From the NCBI RefSeq assembly GCF_007830035.1, contig NZ_VLKN01000001.1, positions 1-64,000 on the forward strand: a stretch of 64,000 bases of DNA. The letters are read 5' to 3'. The stretch is from Luteimonas cucumeris. Its GTDB lineage: Bacteria; Pseudomonadota; Gammaproteobacteria; Xanthomonadales; Xanthomonadaceae. A program made the translations under genes and the position numbers. Positions within the stretch are counted from its first letter, which is position 1; each line of letters starts with the position of its first letter. The notes beneath the pieces were generated by a model that searched no databases, was not told the DNA's origin, and worked only from the letters and a program-made list of their open reading frames with translations. Shown here in pieces: positions 42,965-52,012 of this stretch.

Positions 42965-44332
42965 TCAGCGCAGCGGATCGCGCCGCTTCAATGGCTTTAG
43001 CGGTTCCATCGTGTCGAGGTCCCAGTCCTCGGCGACAAACGCCTGCCGCGTTTCCTGCTGCTTCGGATAGCCGCCAACCTGCTGTTCGCTGTCGATGATC
43101 GCGCCGCGGCCTTCGATGGTATCGGCGAGGATGCGGCGATCGATGTCATCGCGATCCCAGGGGCGCGCGCCGGCGTTGGCGACCACCGCGTCCTGCACCT
43201 GCGATGCCGGCAGCAGGGTCACGCCGAACGGCAGGGCGGGCGGACTCCTGAGCATGTTCACCTGCACCGGCGCGGTGGTGTAGCTGCCGCGCGCATCGAT
43301 CTTCTGGCGACCGACGCGATCGACCAGCAGGTTGTCTTCCGTGTACAGGTCGATGTCGCCGGAGCCGCCGATCATGAAGAACGCAAGGTCCTCGGTCGAA
43401 GGGCCGGCGCGCATCACATTGCCGCGCAGCACCATCTGGCCCTTCGAATACGGATGGCCGATCCATTCCTCGGCGATCAGGTTGTACTGAGTCGCGCGCT
43501 GGCCCGGGTTGTAGATCAGGTTGTTGAGCACCTGTCCGCGCGCACCGCCCTTGAACAGCGGATTGCGCTCGTAGTTGTGCGCGTACAGGTTGCCGACGAT
43601 CACGATGTCGTTGACGTGATCGTGGATCAGCGAACCCTTCGAGTGTTCGCCCTTGCCGTGTGTGGAATGCGCCAGGCCTTCGGCGATGATGTTGTTGCTG
43701 AAGGTGATGCGGCGCGACGCGTTCTGCAGCCATTCGCGTTCGCTCTCGCCGGCGAAGCGCGTACTCGATGCCGACAGGTTCTCGTCGGTGGCCCAGGTCA
43801 GCGAGCAATGGTCGACGATCACGTCGCGCGCGCCACGTACGGTGCTGATCGCGTCGAAATCCAGGCCGGCCATCTTCGCCGCGCCGGCTTCGCCGGGACG
43901 GATGCGGATGTGGCGGATGACGACGTCATGCGCGGCGACGATCAGGCCGCCGCGGATCAGGGTGATGCCCGGCTGCGGCGCGGCCTGCCCGGCGATCGTG
44001 AGGTTGGGCTCGGTGATCTTCAGTTCCTTGCGGCCCAGGTCGATGACGCCGCCGACCTCGAACACCACCGTGCGCGGACCTGGGGTCGCGATCGCTTCGG
44101 CGAAGGAGCCCGGGCCATCGGTGGCCAGGGTGGTCACCCGAAGGATTTTTCCACCGCGTCCGCCGGGCGTATGCGCCGCCCAGCCCTGCGCGCCGGGGAA
44201 AGCCAGCGCCTCGCCGGCCGCGGGCGCCTGCGCGGCGGCGGCGGCCGGTAGCGCCGGCAACAGAAATGCCAGGCAGATCAACCCCCTGCGCAGACGCTCG
44301 CCCACTTCTTGCCACCTGTCCTGCATGCCCAT
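42965..44332 (-). CDS. Secreted pectate lyase, PL1-like
   Basis: 455 aa from the ATG at 44332, which has GGAGGGG 3 nt upstream. Signal peptide ends about 'LPAAAAAQA'. Beta-helix pattern: 'FPGAQGWAAHTPGGRGGKILRVTTLATDGPGSFAEAI', 'PRTVVFEVGGVIDLG', 'LTIAGQAAPQPGITLIRGGL', 'VIRHIRIRPG', 'DVIVDHCSLTWATDENLS'. This 'AQGWAAHTPGGRGG...VIVDHCSLSW' type is widespread in Xanthomonas and Bacteroidetes pectin loci. It is divergent from the FAH gene; the operator at 44383-44398 lies between and may control both. Confidence 0.88.
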   Translation of the reverse strand: MGMQDRWQEVGERLRRGLICLAFLLPALPAAAAAQAPAAGEALAFPGAQGWAAHTPGGRGGKILRVTTLATDGPGSFAEAIATPGPRTVVFEVGGVIDLGRKELKITEPNLTIAGQAAPQPGITLIRGGLIVAAHDVVIRHIRIRPGEAGAAKMAGLDFDAISTVRGARDVIVDHCSLTWATDENLSASSTRFAGESEREWLQNASRRITFSNNIIAEGLAHSTHGKGEHSKGSLIHDHVNDIVIVGNLYAHNYERNPLFKGGARGQVLNNLIYNPGQRATQYNLIAEEWIGHPYSKGQMVLRGNVMRAGPSTEDLAFFMIGGSGDIDLYTEDNLLVDRVGRQKIDARGSYTTAPVQVNMLRSPPALPFGVTLLPASQVQDAVVANAGARPWDRDDIDRRILADTIEGRGAIIDSEQQVGGYPKQQETRQAFVAEDWDLDTMEPLKPLKRRDPLR

Positions 44333-44382
44333 CGCCCCTCCCAGAGTCGAAATCGTCATCGTACGGTGCAGCGCAGATTGTC

Positions 44383-44398
44383 AATGACACCGGTTTCC
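44383..44398 (+). promoter_or_regulatory. Putative LacI-type operator of the pectin locus
   Basis: AATGACACCGGTTTCC differs by one base from the kduI site (52013-52028). It lies between the divergent pectate lyase (42965) and FAH (44447) genes, 49 nt before the FAH start. Confidence 0.68.
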
Positions 44399-44446
44399 TA
44401 TACAACTGCCTGCAGACGAATATTGCCGACAGGAGGCAGCGCTGGG

Positions 44447-45280
44447 ATGGATCGGATCGCCTTGGGGGGAGATGACAGCGAGAGCTGGGAGATCGCCCGG
44501 CGGCTGGTGCACGCGCGCCGGCGTGCCGAGGCCCTGACGGTTTATCCCGGCACCCGGCCCGCCACGCTGGAGGCCGGTTATGCCAGCCAGGACGCCGCGA
44601 TCGGCCTGTGGCCGACACCGGTGGCAGGCTGGAAAGTGGGCCGGATTCCCGATGCCTGGCAGGCCCGCCTCGGCGAGGACCGCCTGGTCGGCCCGATCTT
44701 CGCCGACGCGGTGCAGGGCGCCGATGCGGCGGCCGCCGCCCGTTTCGAGGTGATCGAGGGCGGCTTCGCCGCGGTCGAGGCTGAATTCGTTTTCCGCCTC
44801 GGTGCCGATGCACCGCCGCATAAGACCGAGTGGAGCGACGCCGAAGCCGCCGCGCTGGTCGAGGCGCTGCTGGTCGGCGTGGAACTGGCCGGCAGTCCGA
44901 TGGCGATGATCAACGAGTGGGGACCGGCCGTGGTGGTATCGGACTTCGGCAACAATGCCGGCCTGGTGCTGGGGCCGGCGATTCCGGATTGGCACGGGCG
45001 CGATGAGGATGCGTTGTCGTGCGAGACCTTCATCGACGATCGCTCGGTCGGCACCGGCCGCGCCAGCGCGATCAGCGGCGGCACGCTGGCTGCACTGCGC
45101 TTCGCGCTGTCGCGTTGCGCGCGTCGCGGCATGCCGCTGAAGGCCGGGCAACTCGTGTCCACAGGCGCCGCCACCGGCATCCACGACATCCGCGCCGGAC
45201 AGCGCGCGCGCATCGAGTTCGCGGGCATCGCCACGATCCACTGCGTCGCGGTGCCGGCGCAGCCGAAGGGGGAGGCATGA
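44447..45280 (+). CDS. FAH-fold hydratase/hydrolase of the pectin locus
   Basis: 277 aa, AGGAGG 10 nt upstream. It belongs to the fumarylacetoacetate hydrolase / 2-keto-4-pentenoate hydratase fold: 'GYASQDAAIGLWPTPVAGWKVGRIP', metal-site 'FAAVEAEFVFRLGAD', 'VGVELAGSPMAMINEWGPAVVVSDFGNNAGLVLGPAI', and 'LKAGQLVSTGAATGIHDIRAGQRARIEFAGIATI'. This is the mhpD-like branch acting on 2-keto acids. Such an enzyme is not part of the standard pectin pathway; by its ATGA coupling to the TRAP genes it probably acts on a keto acid from uronates or pectin-linked aromatics. Confidence 0.8.
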   Translation: MDRIALGGDDSESWEIARRLVHARRRAEALTVYPGTRPATLEAGYASQDAAIGLWPTPVAGWKVGRIPDAWQARLGEDRLVGPIFADAVQGADAAAAARFEVIEGGFAAVEAEFVFRLGADAPPHKTEWSDAEAAALVEALLVGVELAGSPMAMINEWGPAVVVSDFGNNAGLVLGPAIPDWHGRDEDALSCETFIDDRSVGTGRASAISGGTLAALRFALSRCARRGMPLKAGQLVSTGAATGIHDIRAGQRARIEFAGIATIHCVAVPAQPKGEA

Positions 45281-46269
45281 GCAGCTCGCGCCGCCAGTTC
45301 ATCGCCTTCGGCCTCGGCGCGCTGGCCAGCGCCAGCCTGCCGCGCGCCTTCGCCGCCGCGCCGACCACGTTGCTGCGCGCAGCCGACGTGCACATCGACG
45401 GCTATCCCACCGTGGAAGCGGTGCGCTGGATCGGCCGCTACCTGCGCGAGCGCACGGACGGCCGTCTCGACACACTGGCCTACCACTCCGGACAGCTGGG
45501 TCGCGAATCGGTGACGGTGGATCTGGCGCGCTTCAACGCGCTGGCACTGACCCGCGTCTACCTGGCGTCGATGAACGACTCGGTGCCGTCGACGCGAATC
45601 CTGTCGCTGCCGTTCCTGATCGATTCCACCGAACACCTGCGCCGCGTGCTCGACGGCCAGCTCGGCCGCGCGCTGCTTGCCGATTTCCAGCGGCGCGACC
45701 TGGTCGGACTCGCTTTCTACGATTCCGGTTCGCGCAATCTCTACAACACCCAGCGGCCGATCCATGAGCCGGCCGACATGCAGGGCCTGAAACTGCGCGT
45801 GCCGGTCTCGGAAGTGTTCGTGCGCCTCGTGCATGCGCTTGGCGCCAATGCCACGCCGCTGCCGTTCGGCGAGATCTTCTCCGCGCTGCAAACGCGGCTG
45901 ATCGACGGCGCCGAGAACAACATCAAGAGCTTCCAGTCCAGCCGCCATTACGAGGTGGCGCATTACTGGTCGGAGTCGCGGCATACCTATACGCCAGACG
46001 TGCTGCTGATGTCGCAGAAGGCCTACGAGGCGCTGGCGCCGGCCGATCGCGAGCTGGTGCGCGAAGCCGCCGCCGCCTCGGTGCCGTACATGCGCGGCCT
46101 GTGGGACCAGGCCGAAGCCGCCGCGGCCAAAGCCGTGTTCGCCGCCGAGGTACGCGCCAACCAGGTCGATCGCGAATCGATGCGCCGCGCCACCGATCCG
46201 GTCTCGCGCGAATACCTCGGCGACGCCGGGTTGGCGAAACTGTTCGAGTACGTGCGCGAAGCCATGTAG
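45277..46269 (+). CDS. dctP: TRAP transporter substrate-binding protein DctP
   Basis: 330 aa, overlapping the FAH stop by ATGA with GGGGGAGG just before. Tat-like signal MSSSRRQFIAFGLGALASASLPRAFA. DctP family marks: 'GRLDTLAYHSGQLGRE', 'FLIDSTEHLRRVLDG', 'FYDSGSRNLYNTQRPIHEPADMQGLKLRVPVSEVF' with the carboxylate-binding Arg, and 'EIFSALQTRLIDGAENNIKSFQSSRHYEVAHYWS'. It should bind a carboxylate sugar such as galacturonate or an unsaturated uronate in the periplasm. First of the PQM set. Confidence 0.9.
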   Translation: MSSSRRQFIAFGLGALASASLPRAFAAAPTTLLRAADVHIDGYPTVEAVRWIGRYLRERTDGRLDTLAYHSGQLGRESVTVDLARFNALALTRVYLASMNDSVPSTRILSLPFLIDSTEHLRRVLDGQLGRALLADFQRRDLVGLAFYDSGSRNLYNTQRPIHEPADMQGLKLRVPVSEVFVRLVHALGANATPLPFGEIFSALQTRLIDGAENNIKSFQSSRHYEVAHYWSESRHTYTPDVLLMSQKAYEALAPADRELVREAAAASVPYMRGLWDQAEAAAAKAVFAAEVRANQVDRESMRRATDPVSREYLGDAGLAKLFEYVREAM

Positions 46270-46306
46270 GCGGACGCTTCCCCATGAACGTCGCCTGGAG
46301 GGGTCG

Positions 46307-46828
46307 ATGAACATAGAACAATCACAACAGTCGGCGATCGCCGACACCGCGCCGCCGTCGACCTGGCATTCGCAGCTCGCGCGGCTGTCCACCTGGATCG
46401 CCGGCCTCGCCCTGGTGGCAATGGCCGCAGTGCAGGCCTGGCAGGTATTCGCGCGTTACGTGCTCAACGCCTCGCCCGACTGGACCGAACCGGTGGCGTT
46501 GCTGCTGCTCAACTTCGCGATGATGTTCGGCGCCGCGGTCGGCGTACATGCGGAATCGCATTTCGGCTTCTTCATAGCGCGCCAGGCAGCTCCGCCGCGC
46601 ATCGGGCGTGCACTGCTGGCGTTCAACCGCGCGCTCATCGCCATGGTCGGCGCGTTGCTGGCGTGGTGGGGCGCGTGGCTGGCCGCCGACAGCTGGGAAG
46701 TGCCGATGGCCGGCGCACGCATTCCCGAAGGCATGTTCTACCTGCCGCTGTGCCTGGGTGGCGCGCTGATGGCGTCGTTCGCGCTGCAACACCTGTTCGC
46801 GGGCAAGCCGTCCGCCCAAGGACATTGA
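46307..46828 (+). CDS. dctQ: TRAP transporter small membrane subunit DctQ
   Basis: 173 aa with four membrane helices, beginning after a polar N-terminus at 'WIAGLALVAMAAVQAWQVFARYVLNASPDWTEPVALLLLNFAMMFGAAVGVHAESHFGFFIAR'. The 'RYVLNASPDWTEPVALLLLNFAMMFGAA' block is the DctQ signature. It pairs with DctM to form the secondary transporter. GGAGGGG lies 5 nt before the ATG. It is 37 nt after dctP and 2 nt before dctM. Confidence 0.9.
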   Translation: MNIEQSQQSAIADTAPPSTWHSQLARLSTWIAGLALVAMAAVQAWQVFARYVLNASPDWTEPVALLLLNFAMMFGAAVGVHAESHFGFFIARQAAPPRIGRALLAFNRALIAMVGALLAWWGAWLAADSWEVPMAGARIPEGMFYLPLCLGGALMASFALQHLFAGKPSAQGH

Positions 46829-46830
46829 CG

Positions 46831-48111
46831 ATGGCGATCACGATCCTGTTCTGCGTTTTCATCGGCCTGCTGATCGTCGGCATACCGGTGGCGTTCGCGC
46901 TGTTCACCGCGTCGCTGGCGACGCTGCTCTATCTCGGCCTGCCGGCGATCGTGGTCGCGCAGCAGACCGCGACCGGCGCAGCGTCAGCGTCGTTGCTGGC
47001 GATTCCATTGTTCATCTTCGCCGGCGAAATCATGTTGCGCGGCGGCATCTCCGAACGCCTGATCGGCTTCGCCTCGTCGCTGGTCGGCCATGTGCGCGGC
47101 GGCCTGGGCCAGGTCAGCGTGCTGTCGTCGCTGTTCTTCGGCGGCGTGTCGGGTTCGGCGATCGCCGACGTCTCGGCCGTGGGCGGGGCGATGATCCCGC
47201 AGATGGTCAAGCGTGGCTTCGACCGCGATTTCGCCGTCAACGTGACCATGACCGCGGCGCTGGTGGCGCTGCTGGTGCCGCCATCGCACAACCTGATCCT
47301 GTACTCGGCCTCGGTCGGCGGCAGCATCTCGATCGCCGCACTGTTCGCCGCCGGCATCGTCCCGGCTTTGCTGATGACGCTCGCGCTGATGCTGACCACC
47401 TGGATCATGGCGCGCCGCCGCGGTTACGCGGTGGAGCTGTTCCCCGGTTTCGGCGTGGTGCTGCGGCGCATGGTGTCGGCGCTGCCCGGCCTGCTGCTGG
47501 TGGCGCTGATCTTCATCGGCATCCGCGCCGGCGTCTTCACCGCGGTGGAGAGTGCCGCGATCGCGGTGGTGTATGCGCTGCTGGTGACCGCGCTGGTCTA
47601 TCGCAGCCTGTCGTGGCGCGAGTTCGTCGACACCTTTGGCCACGCCGCGCGCACCACCGGCATGATCCTGCTGGTGATCGCCGCGGCGGCGGCGTTCGGC
47701 TGGCTGCTGGCGTACCTGCAGGTGCCGGCCGCCGCGGTCGAGGGATTGCGCGCGATCGCCGACGACAAGTTCATGGTGCTGCTGCTGATCGTGCTGCTGC
47801 TGCTGTTCCTGGGCACGTTCATGGACCTGGCGCCGATGATCCTGATCTGCACGCCGATCTTCCTGCCGGTGGCCAAGGCGTTCGGCATCGACCCGGTGCA
47901 TTTCGGCGTCGTGCTGGTGATGGCCGGCGGCATCGGTCTGGTCACGCCGCCGGTCGGTTCGGTGTTGTTCGTCGGCACCGCGATCGGCAAGATCAGTATC
48001 GCCGAATGCCTGCGCACGATCTGGCCGTTCTGGCTGGCGGCATTGGCCGTGCTGCTGCTGGTGACGTTCATACCGCCGCTGTCGCTATGGCTGCCCGCCG
48101 TATTGAAATGA
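46831..48111 (+). CDS. dctM: TRAP transporter large permease DctM
   Basis: 426 aa, about 12 membrane helices. Marks: 'ITILFCVFIGLLIVGIPVAFALFTASLATLLYLGLP', 'LLAIPLFIFAGEIMLRGGISERL', 'SSLFFGGVSGSAIADVSAVGGAMIPQMVKRGFDRDFAVNVT', 'VPPSHNLILYSASVGGSISIAALFAAGIVPAL', 'LGTFMDLAPMILICTPIFLPVAKAFGIDPVHFGVVLV'. It drives sodium- or proton-coupled uptake with DctP/DctQ. The stop overlaps the pelA-type lyase start. Confidence 0.93.
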   Translation: MAITILFCVFIGLLIVGIPVAFALFTASLATLLYLGLPAIVVAQQTATGAASASLLAIPLFIFAGEIMLRGGISERLIGFASSLVGHVRGGLGQVSVLSSLFFGGVSGSAIADVSAVGGAMIPQMVKRGFDRDFAVNVTMTAALVALLVPPSHNLILYSASVGGSISIAALFAAGIVPALLMTLALMLTTWIMARRRGYAVELFPGFGVVLRRMVSALPGLLLVALIFIGIRAGVFTAVESAAIAVVYALLVTALVYRSLSWREFVDTFGHAARTTGMILLVIAAAAAFGWLLAYLQVPAAAVEGLRAIADDKFMVLLLIVLLLLFLGTFMDLAPMILICTPIFLPVAKAFGIDPVHFGVVLVMAGGIGLVTPPVGSVLFVGTAIGKISIAECLRTIWPFWLAALAVLLLVTFIPPLSLWLPAVLK

Positions 48112-49238
48112 TGCGGCTTGCGCTGTTCGCGCTCGGCGTCGTGTTGGCGATGCCCGCCGCGGCGCAGGATCCGCCGTCGCTGGATGGTTTTGCCGACGGC
48201 ATCCAGCATTGGCAGAACCGCCACGGCCGCGATTACGCGCGCTATCCGCCGGACCAGGTCGGGCGGATCGCCGACAACCTGCTGCTGTACCAGCGTCGCG
48301 ATGGCGGCTGGATCGAGAACCAGGATCCGGCGCGCATCCTCGACGACGTCGAGCGCGCTGCGTTCGCAGGCCAGCGCGATCGCAATGGCGGCAGCTTCGA
48401 TAACCGCAACATCTACACCCAGGTCGAATACCTCGCCGCGGCGTTCGCGCGCAGCGGCGACGCGCGTTATCGCGATGCCAGCCTGCGCGGCATCGATTTC
48501 ATCCTGGCGCAGCAGTTGCCAAGCTGCGGCGGATGGCCGCATACGGTGCCGGCAACGCAGTCCTACCATCCGCATATCACCATAGCCGACGACGTGACCG
48601 CCGGCGTGTTGGGCACGCTGCGCCGGGTGATCATGGACGAGGTGCTGTTCGGCTTCGTCGGTGCAGACCTGCGCGAAAAAGTGAGTGCAGCCGTGGCGCG
48701 CGGCGACGCCTGCCTGTTGCGGCTGCAGCTGCGTCGCGATGGTGTGCTGGCTGGTTGGGCCGGCCAGTACGATCGCGACAGCCTGCAACCGGCGCAGGGC
48801 CGCAGTTTCGAACTGCCCGCGCTGGCGGTGCAGGAAAGCGTCGGCGTGGTGCGCTATCTGATGTCGATTCCGCAGCCGCCGCCGGAAGTCGTGGCCGCGA
48901 TCGACGGCGCGGTGGTGTGGTTGCATCGCATCGCCTTGGCGGGTCAGCGCATCGAGACCTTCGCCGCGACGCCGGAACGATTCCAGTATCACAGCGCCAG
49001 CACCGACCGCCGCCTGGTTCGCGATGCCTCGGCGCCGCCGTTGTGGGCGCGCTTCTACGATCTCCAGGACGACAGCGTGGTGTTGGCCACCCGCGAAGGC
49101 GTGCGCGTGCGCGATTACGCGCAGATCCCGCGTGAGCGCCGCACCGGTTACGAGTGGTACGGCTACTGGCCGCAGTCGCTGCTCGATCGCGACTATCCGC
49201 GTTGGAAACGACAGCAGGCAGCAGGAGGAGAGGGATGA
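48108..49238 (+). CDS. pelA: Secreted pectate lyase, family PL10 (PelA type)
   Basis: 376 aa, start ATGATG overlapping the dctM stop. Signal peptide MMRLALFALGVVLAMPAAAQ. PL10 alpha-toroid features: 'IADNLLLYQRRDGGWIENQDPARIL', 'GGSFDNRNIYTQVEYLAAAFARSGDARYRDASLRGIDFILAQQLPSCGGWPHTVPA', 'ITIADDVTAGVLGTLRRV' and 'WAGQYDRDSLQPAQGRSFELPAL', with the catalytic Asp/Arg set in the centre. It cuts de-esterified polygalacturonate. Being cotranscribed with the TRAP genes links depolymerisation to uptake. Confidence 0.9.
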   Translation: MMRLALFALGVVLAMPAAAQDPPSLDGFADGIQHWQNRHGRDYARYPPDQVGRIADNLLLYQRRDGGWIENQDPARILDDVERAAFAGQRDRNGGSFDNRNIYTQVEYLAAAFARSGDARYRDASLRGIDFILAQQLPSCGGWPHTVPATQSYHPHITIADDVTAGVLGTLRRVIMDEVLFGFVGADLREKVSAAVARGDACLLRLQLRRDGVLAGWAGQYDRDSLQPAQGRSFELPALAVQESVGVVRYLMSIPQPPPEVVAAIDGAVVWLHRIALAGQRIETFAATPERFQYHSASTDRRLVRDASAPPLWARFYDLQDDSVVLATREGVRVRDYAQIPRERRTGYEWYGYWPQSLLDRDYPRWKRQQAAGGEG

Positions 49239-50851
49239 TGTCGTCGAAAACGAAGCGCGGTGGTTGGCTGGCCTGCGCATTGCCGGTGCTGTCGCTGCTC
49301 CTATTCGTCGTCGACGCGTCGGCCACCGAAAAGGCCGCGCCGCAGTGGAAGCGCGGCATCGAGCACCAGCGCCAGGCCGACCTCGGCGACGGCACCTTCC
49401 TCAACCCGGTATTCGCCGGCGACCGGCCCGATCCGTCGGTGCTCAAGGACGGCGACGACTACTACCTGACCTCGTCCTCGTTCGACGCCTATCCCGGCCT
49501 GCCGATCTGGCACTCGCGCGACCTGGTCAACTGGCAGCCGCTGGGCCATGCGATCACCAGGAACGTCGGCTCGATCTGGGCGCCGGACATCGTCAAGCAC
49601 GAGGGTCGCTACTACATCTATTTCCCGGCCCGCACCGGCGGCACCGAGGGCGTGACCCGCAGCAACTACGTAGTCTGGGCTGACGACATCCGCGGCCCGT
49701 GGAGCGAGCCGGTCAACCTCGGCCTGGGCAAGTACATCGACCCGGGCCACGCGGTCGGCGAGGACGGCAAGCGCTATCTGTTCCTGTCCGGCGGCGACTA
49801 CGTGCAGCTGTCCGACGACGGCCTGCGCGTGGTCGGCGAACCGAAGCACGTCTACGACGGCTGGCAGTACCCGGAAACCTGGGACGTGGAGGGCTACGCC
49901 CAGGAAGGCCCGAAGATCCACAAGCGCGGCGAGTGGTACTACATGACCACCGCCGTCGGCGGCACTGCCGGCCCGCCGACCGGGCACATGGTGATCACCG
50001 CGCGTTCGAAGTCGATCCACGGGCCGTGGGAGAACTCGCCGCACAACCCGATCGTGCGCACCGTCGATCGCAGCGAGCCGTGGTGGTCGCGTGGCCACGC
50101 CACCGTGGTCGAAGGCACCGACGGGCGCTGGTGGATGATCTACCACGGCTACGAGAACGGGCACTGGACGCTGGGCCGGCAGGCCCTGCTCGAACCGATC
50201 GAATGGACCGACGACGGCTGGTTCGTCGCCAAGGGCGGCGACCTGGGCCAGCCGCTGAAGAAGCCCAGCGGCAAGTCGGTCGGGCAACACGGCATGGCGC
50301 TGTCGGATACGTTCGACGGCAAGCGCCTGGGCCACCAGTGGTCGTTCTTCAACCCGGCGCAGGACGAGTACAGGCGGCTGTCGTTCGGCAACGGCGCGAT
50401 GAGCGTGCAGGGCAGGGGCAAGACCCCGCGCGACAGTTCGCCGTTGACCGTGATCGCCGGCGACAAGGCATACCAGTTCGAAGTGCAGATGGAGATCGAG
50501 CCGGGTGCCATCGGCGGCGCACTGCTGTTCTACAGCGACCGGCTGTATGTGGGCGTGGGCAGCAACGGCGAGAAGACGGTGATGCACCGCTATGGCCAGG
50601 AGCGCCCGGTCGAGGGCCTGGCGCCCGGCAAGGGCGGCACGCTGTGGCTGCGGGTGACCAACAACCAGCACATCGTCACCTTCCACACCAGCGACGACGG
50701 CAAGACCTGGACCAAGTACCCCACGCAGATGGAAGTGTCCGGCTACCACCACAACGTGGCCGGGCAGTTCCTGGCGCTGAAGCCGGCGATCTATGCCGCC
50801 GGCGAAGGCAAGGTCCACTTCCGCGACTTCCGCTACCGCGCGCTGGATTGA
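49235..50851 (+). CDS. Exported GH43-family glycoside hydrolase
   Basis: 538 aa, ATGA overlap with pelA and GGAGGAG 8 nt upstream. Signal peptide to 'VDASA'. Five-blade propeller GH43 features: 'FAGDRPDPSVLKDGDDYYLTSSSFDAYPGLPIWHSRDLVNWQPLGHA' (Asp base), 'SIWAPDIVKHEGRYYIYFPA' (Asp), 'AQEGPKIHKRGEWYYM' (Glu acid). The C-terminal 170 residues form a beta-sandwich ('ALSDTFDGKRLGHQWSFFNP'). It most likely removes arabinose or xylose side chains from pectin; the exact sugar is not predictable. Confidence 0.87.
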   Translation: MMSSKTKRGGWLACALPVLSLLLFVVDASATEKAAPQWKRGIEHQRQADLGDGTFLNPVFAGDRPDPSVLKDGDDYYLTSSSFDAYPGLPIWHSRDLVNWQPLGHAITRNVGSIWAPDIVKHEGRYYIYFPARTGGTEGVTRSNYVVWADDIRGPWSEPVNLGLGKYIDPGHAVGEDGKRYLFLSGGDYVQLSDDGLRVVGEPKHVYDGWQYPETWDVEGYAQEGPKIHKRGEWYYMTTAVGGTAGPPTGHMVITARSKSIHGPWENSPHNPIVRTVDRSEPWWSRGHATVVEGTDGRWWMIYHGYENGHWTLGRQALLEPIEWTDDGWFVAKGGDLGQPLKKPSGKSVGQHGMALSDTFDGKRLGHQWSFFNPAQDEYRRLSFGNGAMSVQGRGKTPRDSSPLTVIAGDKAYQFEVQMEIEPGAIGGALLFYSDRLYVGVGSNGEKTVMHRYGQERPVEGLAPGKGGTLWLRVTNNQHIVTFHTSDDGKTWTKYPTQMEVSGYHHNVAGQFLALKPAIYAAGEGKVHFRDFRYRALD

Positions 50852-50868
50852 GCCTGCGGCGGGCTAGA

Positions 50869-50880
50869 ATCAGGTAACCG
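50869..50880 (-). promoter_or_regulatory. Operator-like half site before the LacI-type regulator
   Basis: The minus strand reads CGGTTACCTGAT, identical to the right half of the kduI operator plus its next bases (52021-52032). It lies 19 nt before the regulator ATG, consistent with autoregulation. Confidence 0.5.
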
Positions 50881-50898
50881 AGGGACAAAGAAGCCACG

Positions 50899-51966
50899 AT
50901 GCCAGCGCGCACTCCCCCCGCACCCAAGACATCGGTTGCGGTCACGACCACCACCAAGGCGGCGACGATCAACGACATCGCGCGGCTGGCCGGCGTGTCG
51001 AAAAAGACCGTGTCGCGCATCATCAACCACTCGCCGCTGGTGCGTCCGGACACGCGCGACAAGGTCGAGGCGCTGATGCGCGAGGTCGGCTACGTGCCCG
51101 ACCCGATGGCGCGCGGGCTGGCGTTCCGCAAATCGTTCCTGATCGGCATGGTCTACGACAATCCGACCGCGCAGTTCATCGTCAACATGCAGTACGGCGC
51201 GCTCGACGCGATCCGCAATTCCGGCTTCGAACTGGTGGTGCATCCCTGCGACAGCCGCAGTCCGAACTACATCGACGGCGTGCGCCGCTTCGTGCAGCAG
51301 CAGAAGCTGCATGGCGTGATGCTGGTGCCGCGCGTATCGGAAGACCAGGCGCTGGCCGACATGCTGGCCGAGGTCGGTTGCCGCTACACGCGCATCGCCG
51401 CGGTGGCGCTGGACGAACCGGCGCGGATGGTGGTCACCCACGACCGCGACGGCGCCGCCGAAGCCGCCGATTATCTGCAGACGCTCGGCCACCGCGACAT
51501 CGCGCTGATCGCCGGTCCCGGCGGCTACCGCTCGGCACTGGAGCGCACCGCCGGCTTCGTCGAGGCGCTGGCGCAGCGCGGCATCGAACTGCCGAAGTCG
51601 CGCATCATCGAGGCCGGCTACACCTTCGAGTCGGGTGTCGCGGCCGCGGAAAAGCTGCTCGCCGGCAAGCGCCGCCCGACCGCGATCTTCTGCGGCAACG
51701 ACGAGATGGCCGCCGGTGTATACCGCGTCGCGCTGCGCGCCGGCATCAACATCCCGCGGCAGTTGTCGGTGATCGGCTACGACGACAGCCCGCTGGCGTC
51801 GCGGCTGTGGCCGCCGCTGACCTCGGTGCGTCGCGGCACCCGCGACACCGGCCGCATCGCTGCGGCGATGCTGCTGCAGGACAGCGCCGAGGCCGCCTCT
51901 GCGTTGTCGCTGCACAGCGTGCATCCGCACCTGGTGGTGCGCGACTCCTGCCAGCCCCCGGGCTGA
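50899..51966 (+). CDS. LacI-family transcriptional regulator of the pectin locus
   Basis: 355 aa. After a 25-residue Thr/Ala-rich lead, the LacI helix-turn-helix 'ATINDIARLAGVSKKTVSRIINHSPLVRPDTRDKVEALMREVGYVPDPMARGL' with the hinge Leu, then a periplasmic-binding-like sensor ('LIGMVYDNPTAQFIVNMQYGALDAIRNSGFELVVHPCDSR', 'RRPTAIFCGNDEMAAGVYRVALRAG', 'QLSVIGYDDSPLASRLWPPLTSV'). It is the only regulator gene in the locus, so it is the likely reader of the AATGACACCGGTTNCC motif. The inducer is probably a KDG- or uronate-type intermediate. Confidence 0.9.
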   Translation: MPARTPPAPKTSVAVTTTTKAATINDIARLAGVSKKTVSRIINHSPLVRPDTRDKVEALMREVGYVPDPMARGLAFRKSFLIGMVYDNPTAQFIVNMQYGALDAIRNSGFELVVHPCDSRSPNYIDGVRRFVQQQKLHGVMLVPRVSEDQALADMLAEVGCRYTRIAAVALDEPARMVVTHDRDGAAEAADYLQTLGHRDIALIAGPGGYRSALERTAGFVEALAQRGIELPKSRIIEAGYTFESGVAAAEKLLAGKRRPTAIFCGNDEMAAGVYRVALRAGINIPRQLSVIGYDDSPLASRLWPPLTSVRRGTRDTGRIAAAMLLQDSAEAASALSLHSVHPHLVVRDSCQPPG

Positions 51967-51970
51967 CGTC

Positions 51971-51999
51971 TGTTTGCCCTGCAAACGCCGCGGCAAACA
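51971..51999 (+). other. Inverted repeat between the regulator gene and kduI
   Basis: TGTTTGCC (51971-51978) and GGCAAACA (51992-51999) form perfect arms around 13 nt. It may be the regulator's terminator (no T run) or another protein site. Confidence 0.4.
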
Positions 52000-52012
52000 T
52001 GGCGCGACGCAA

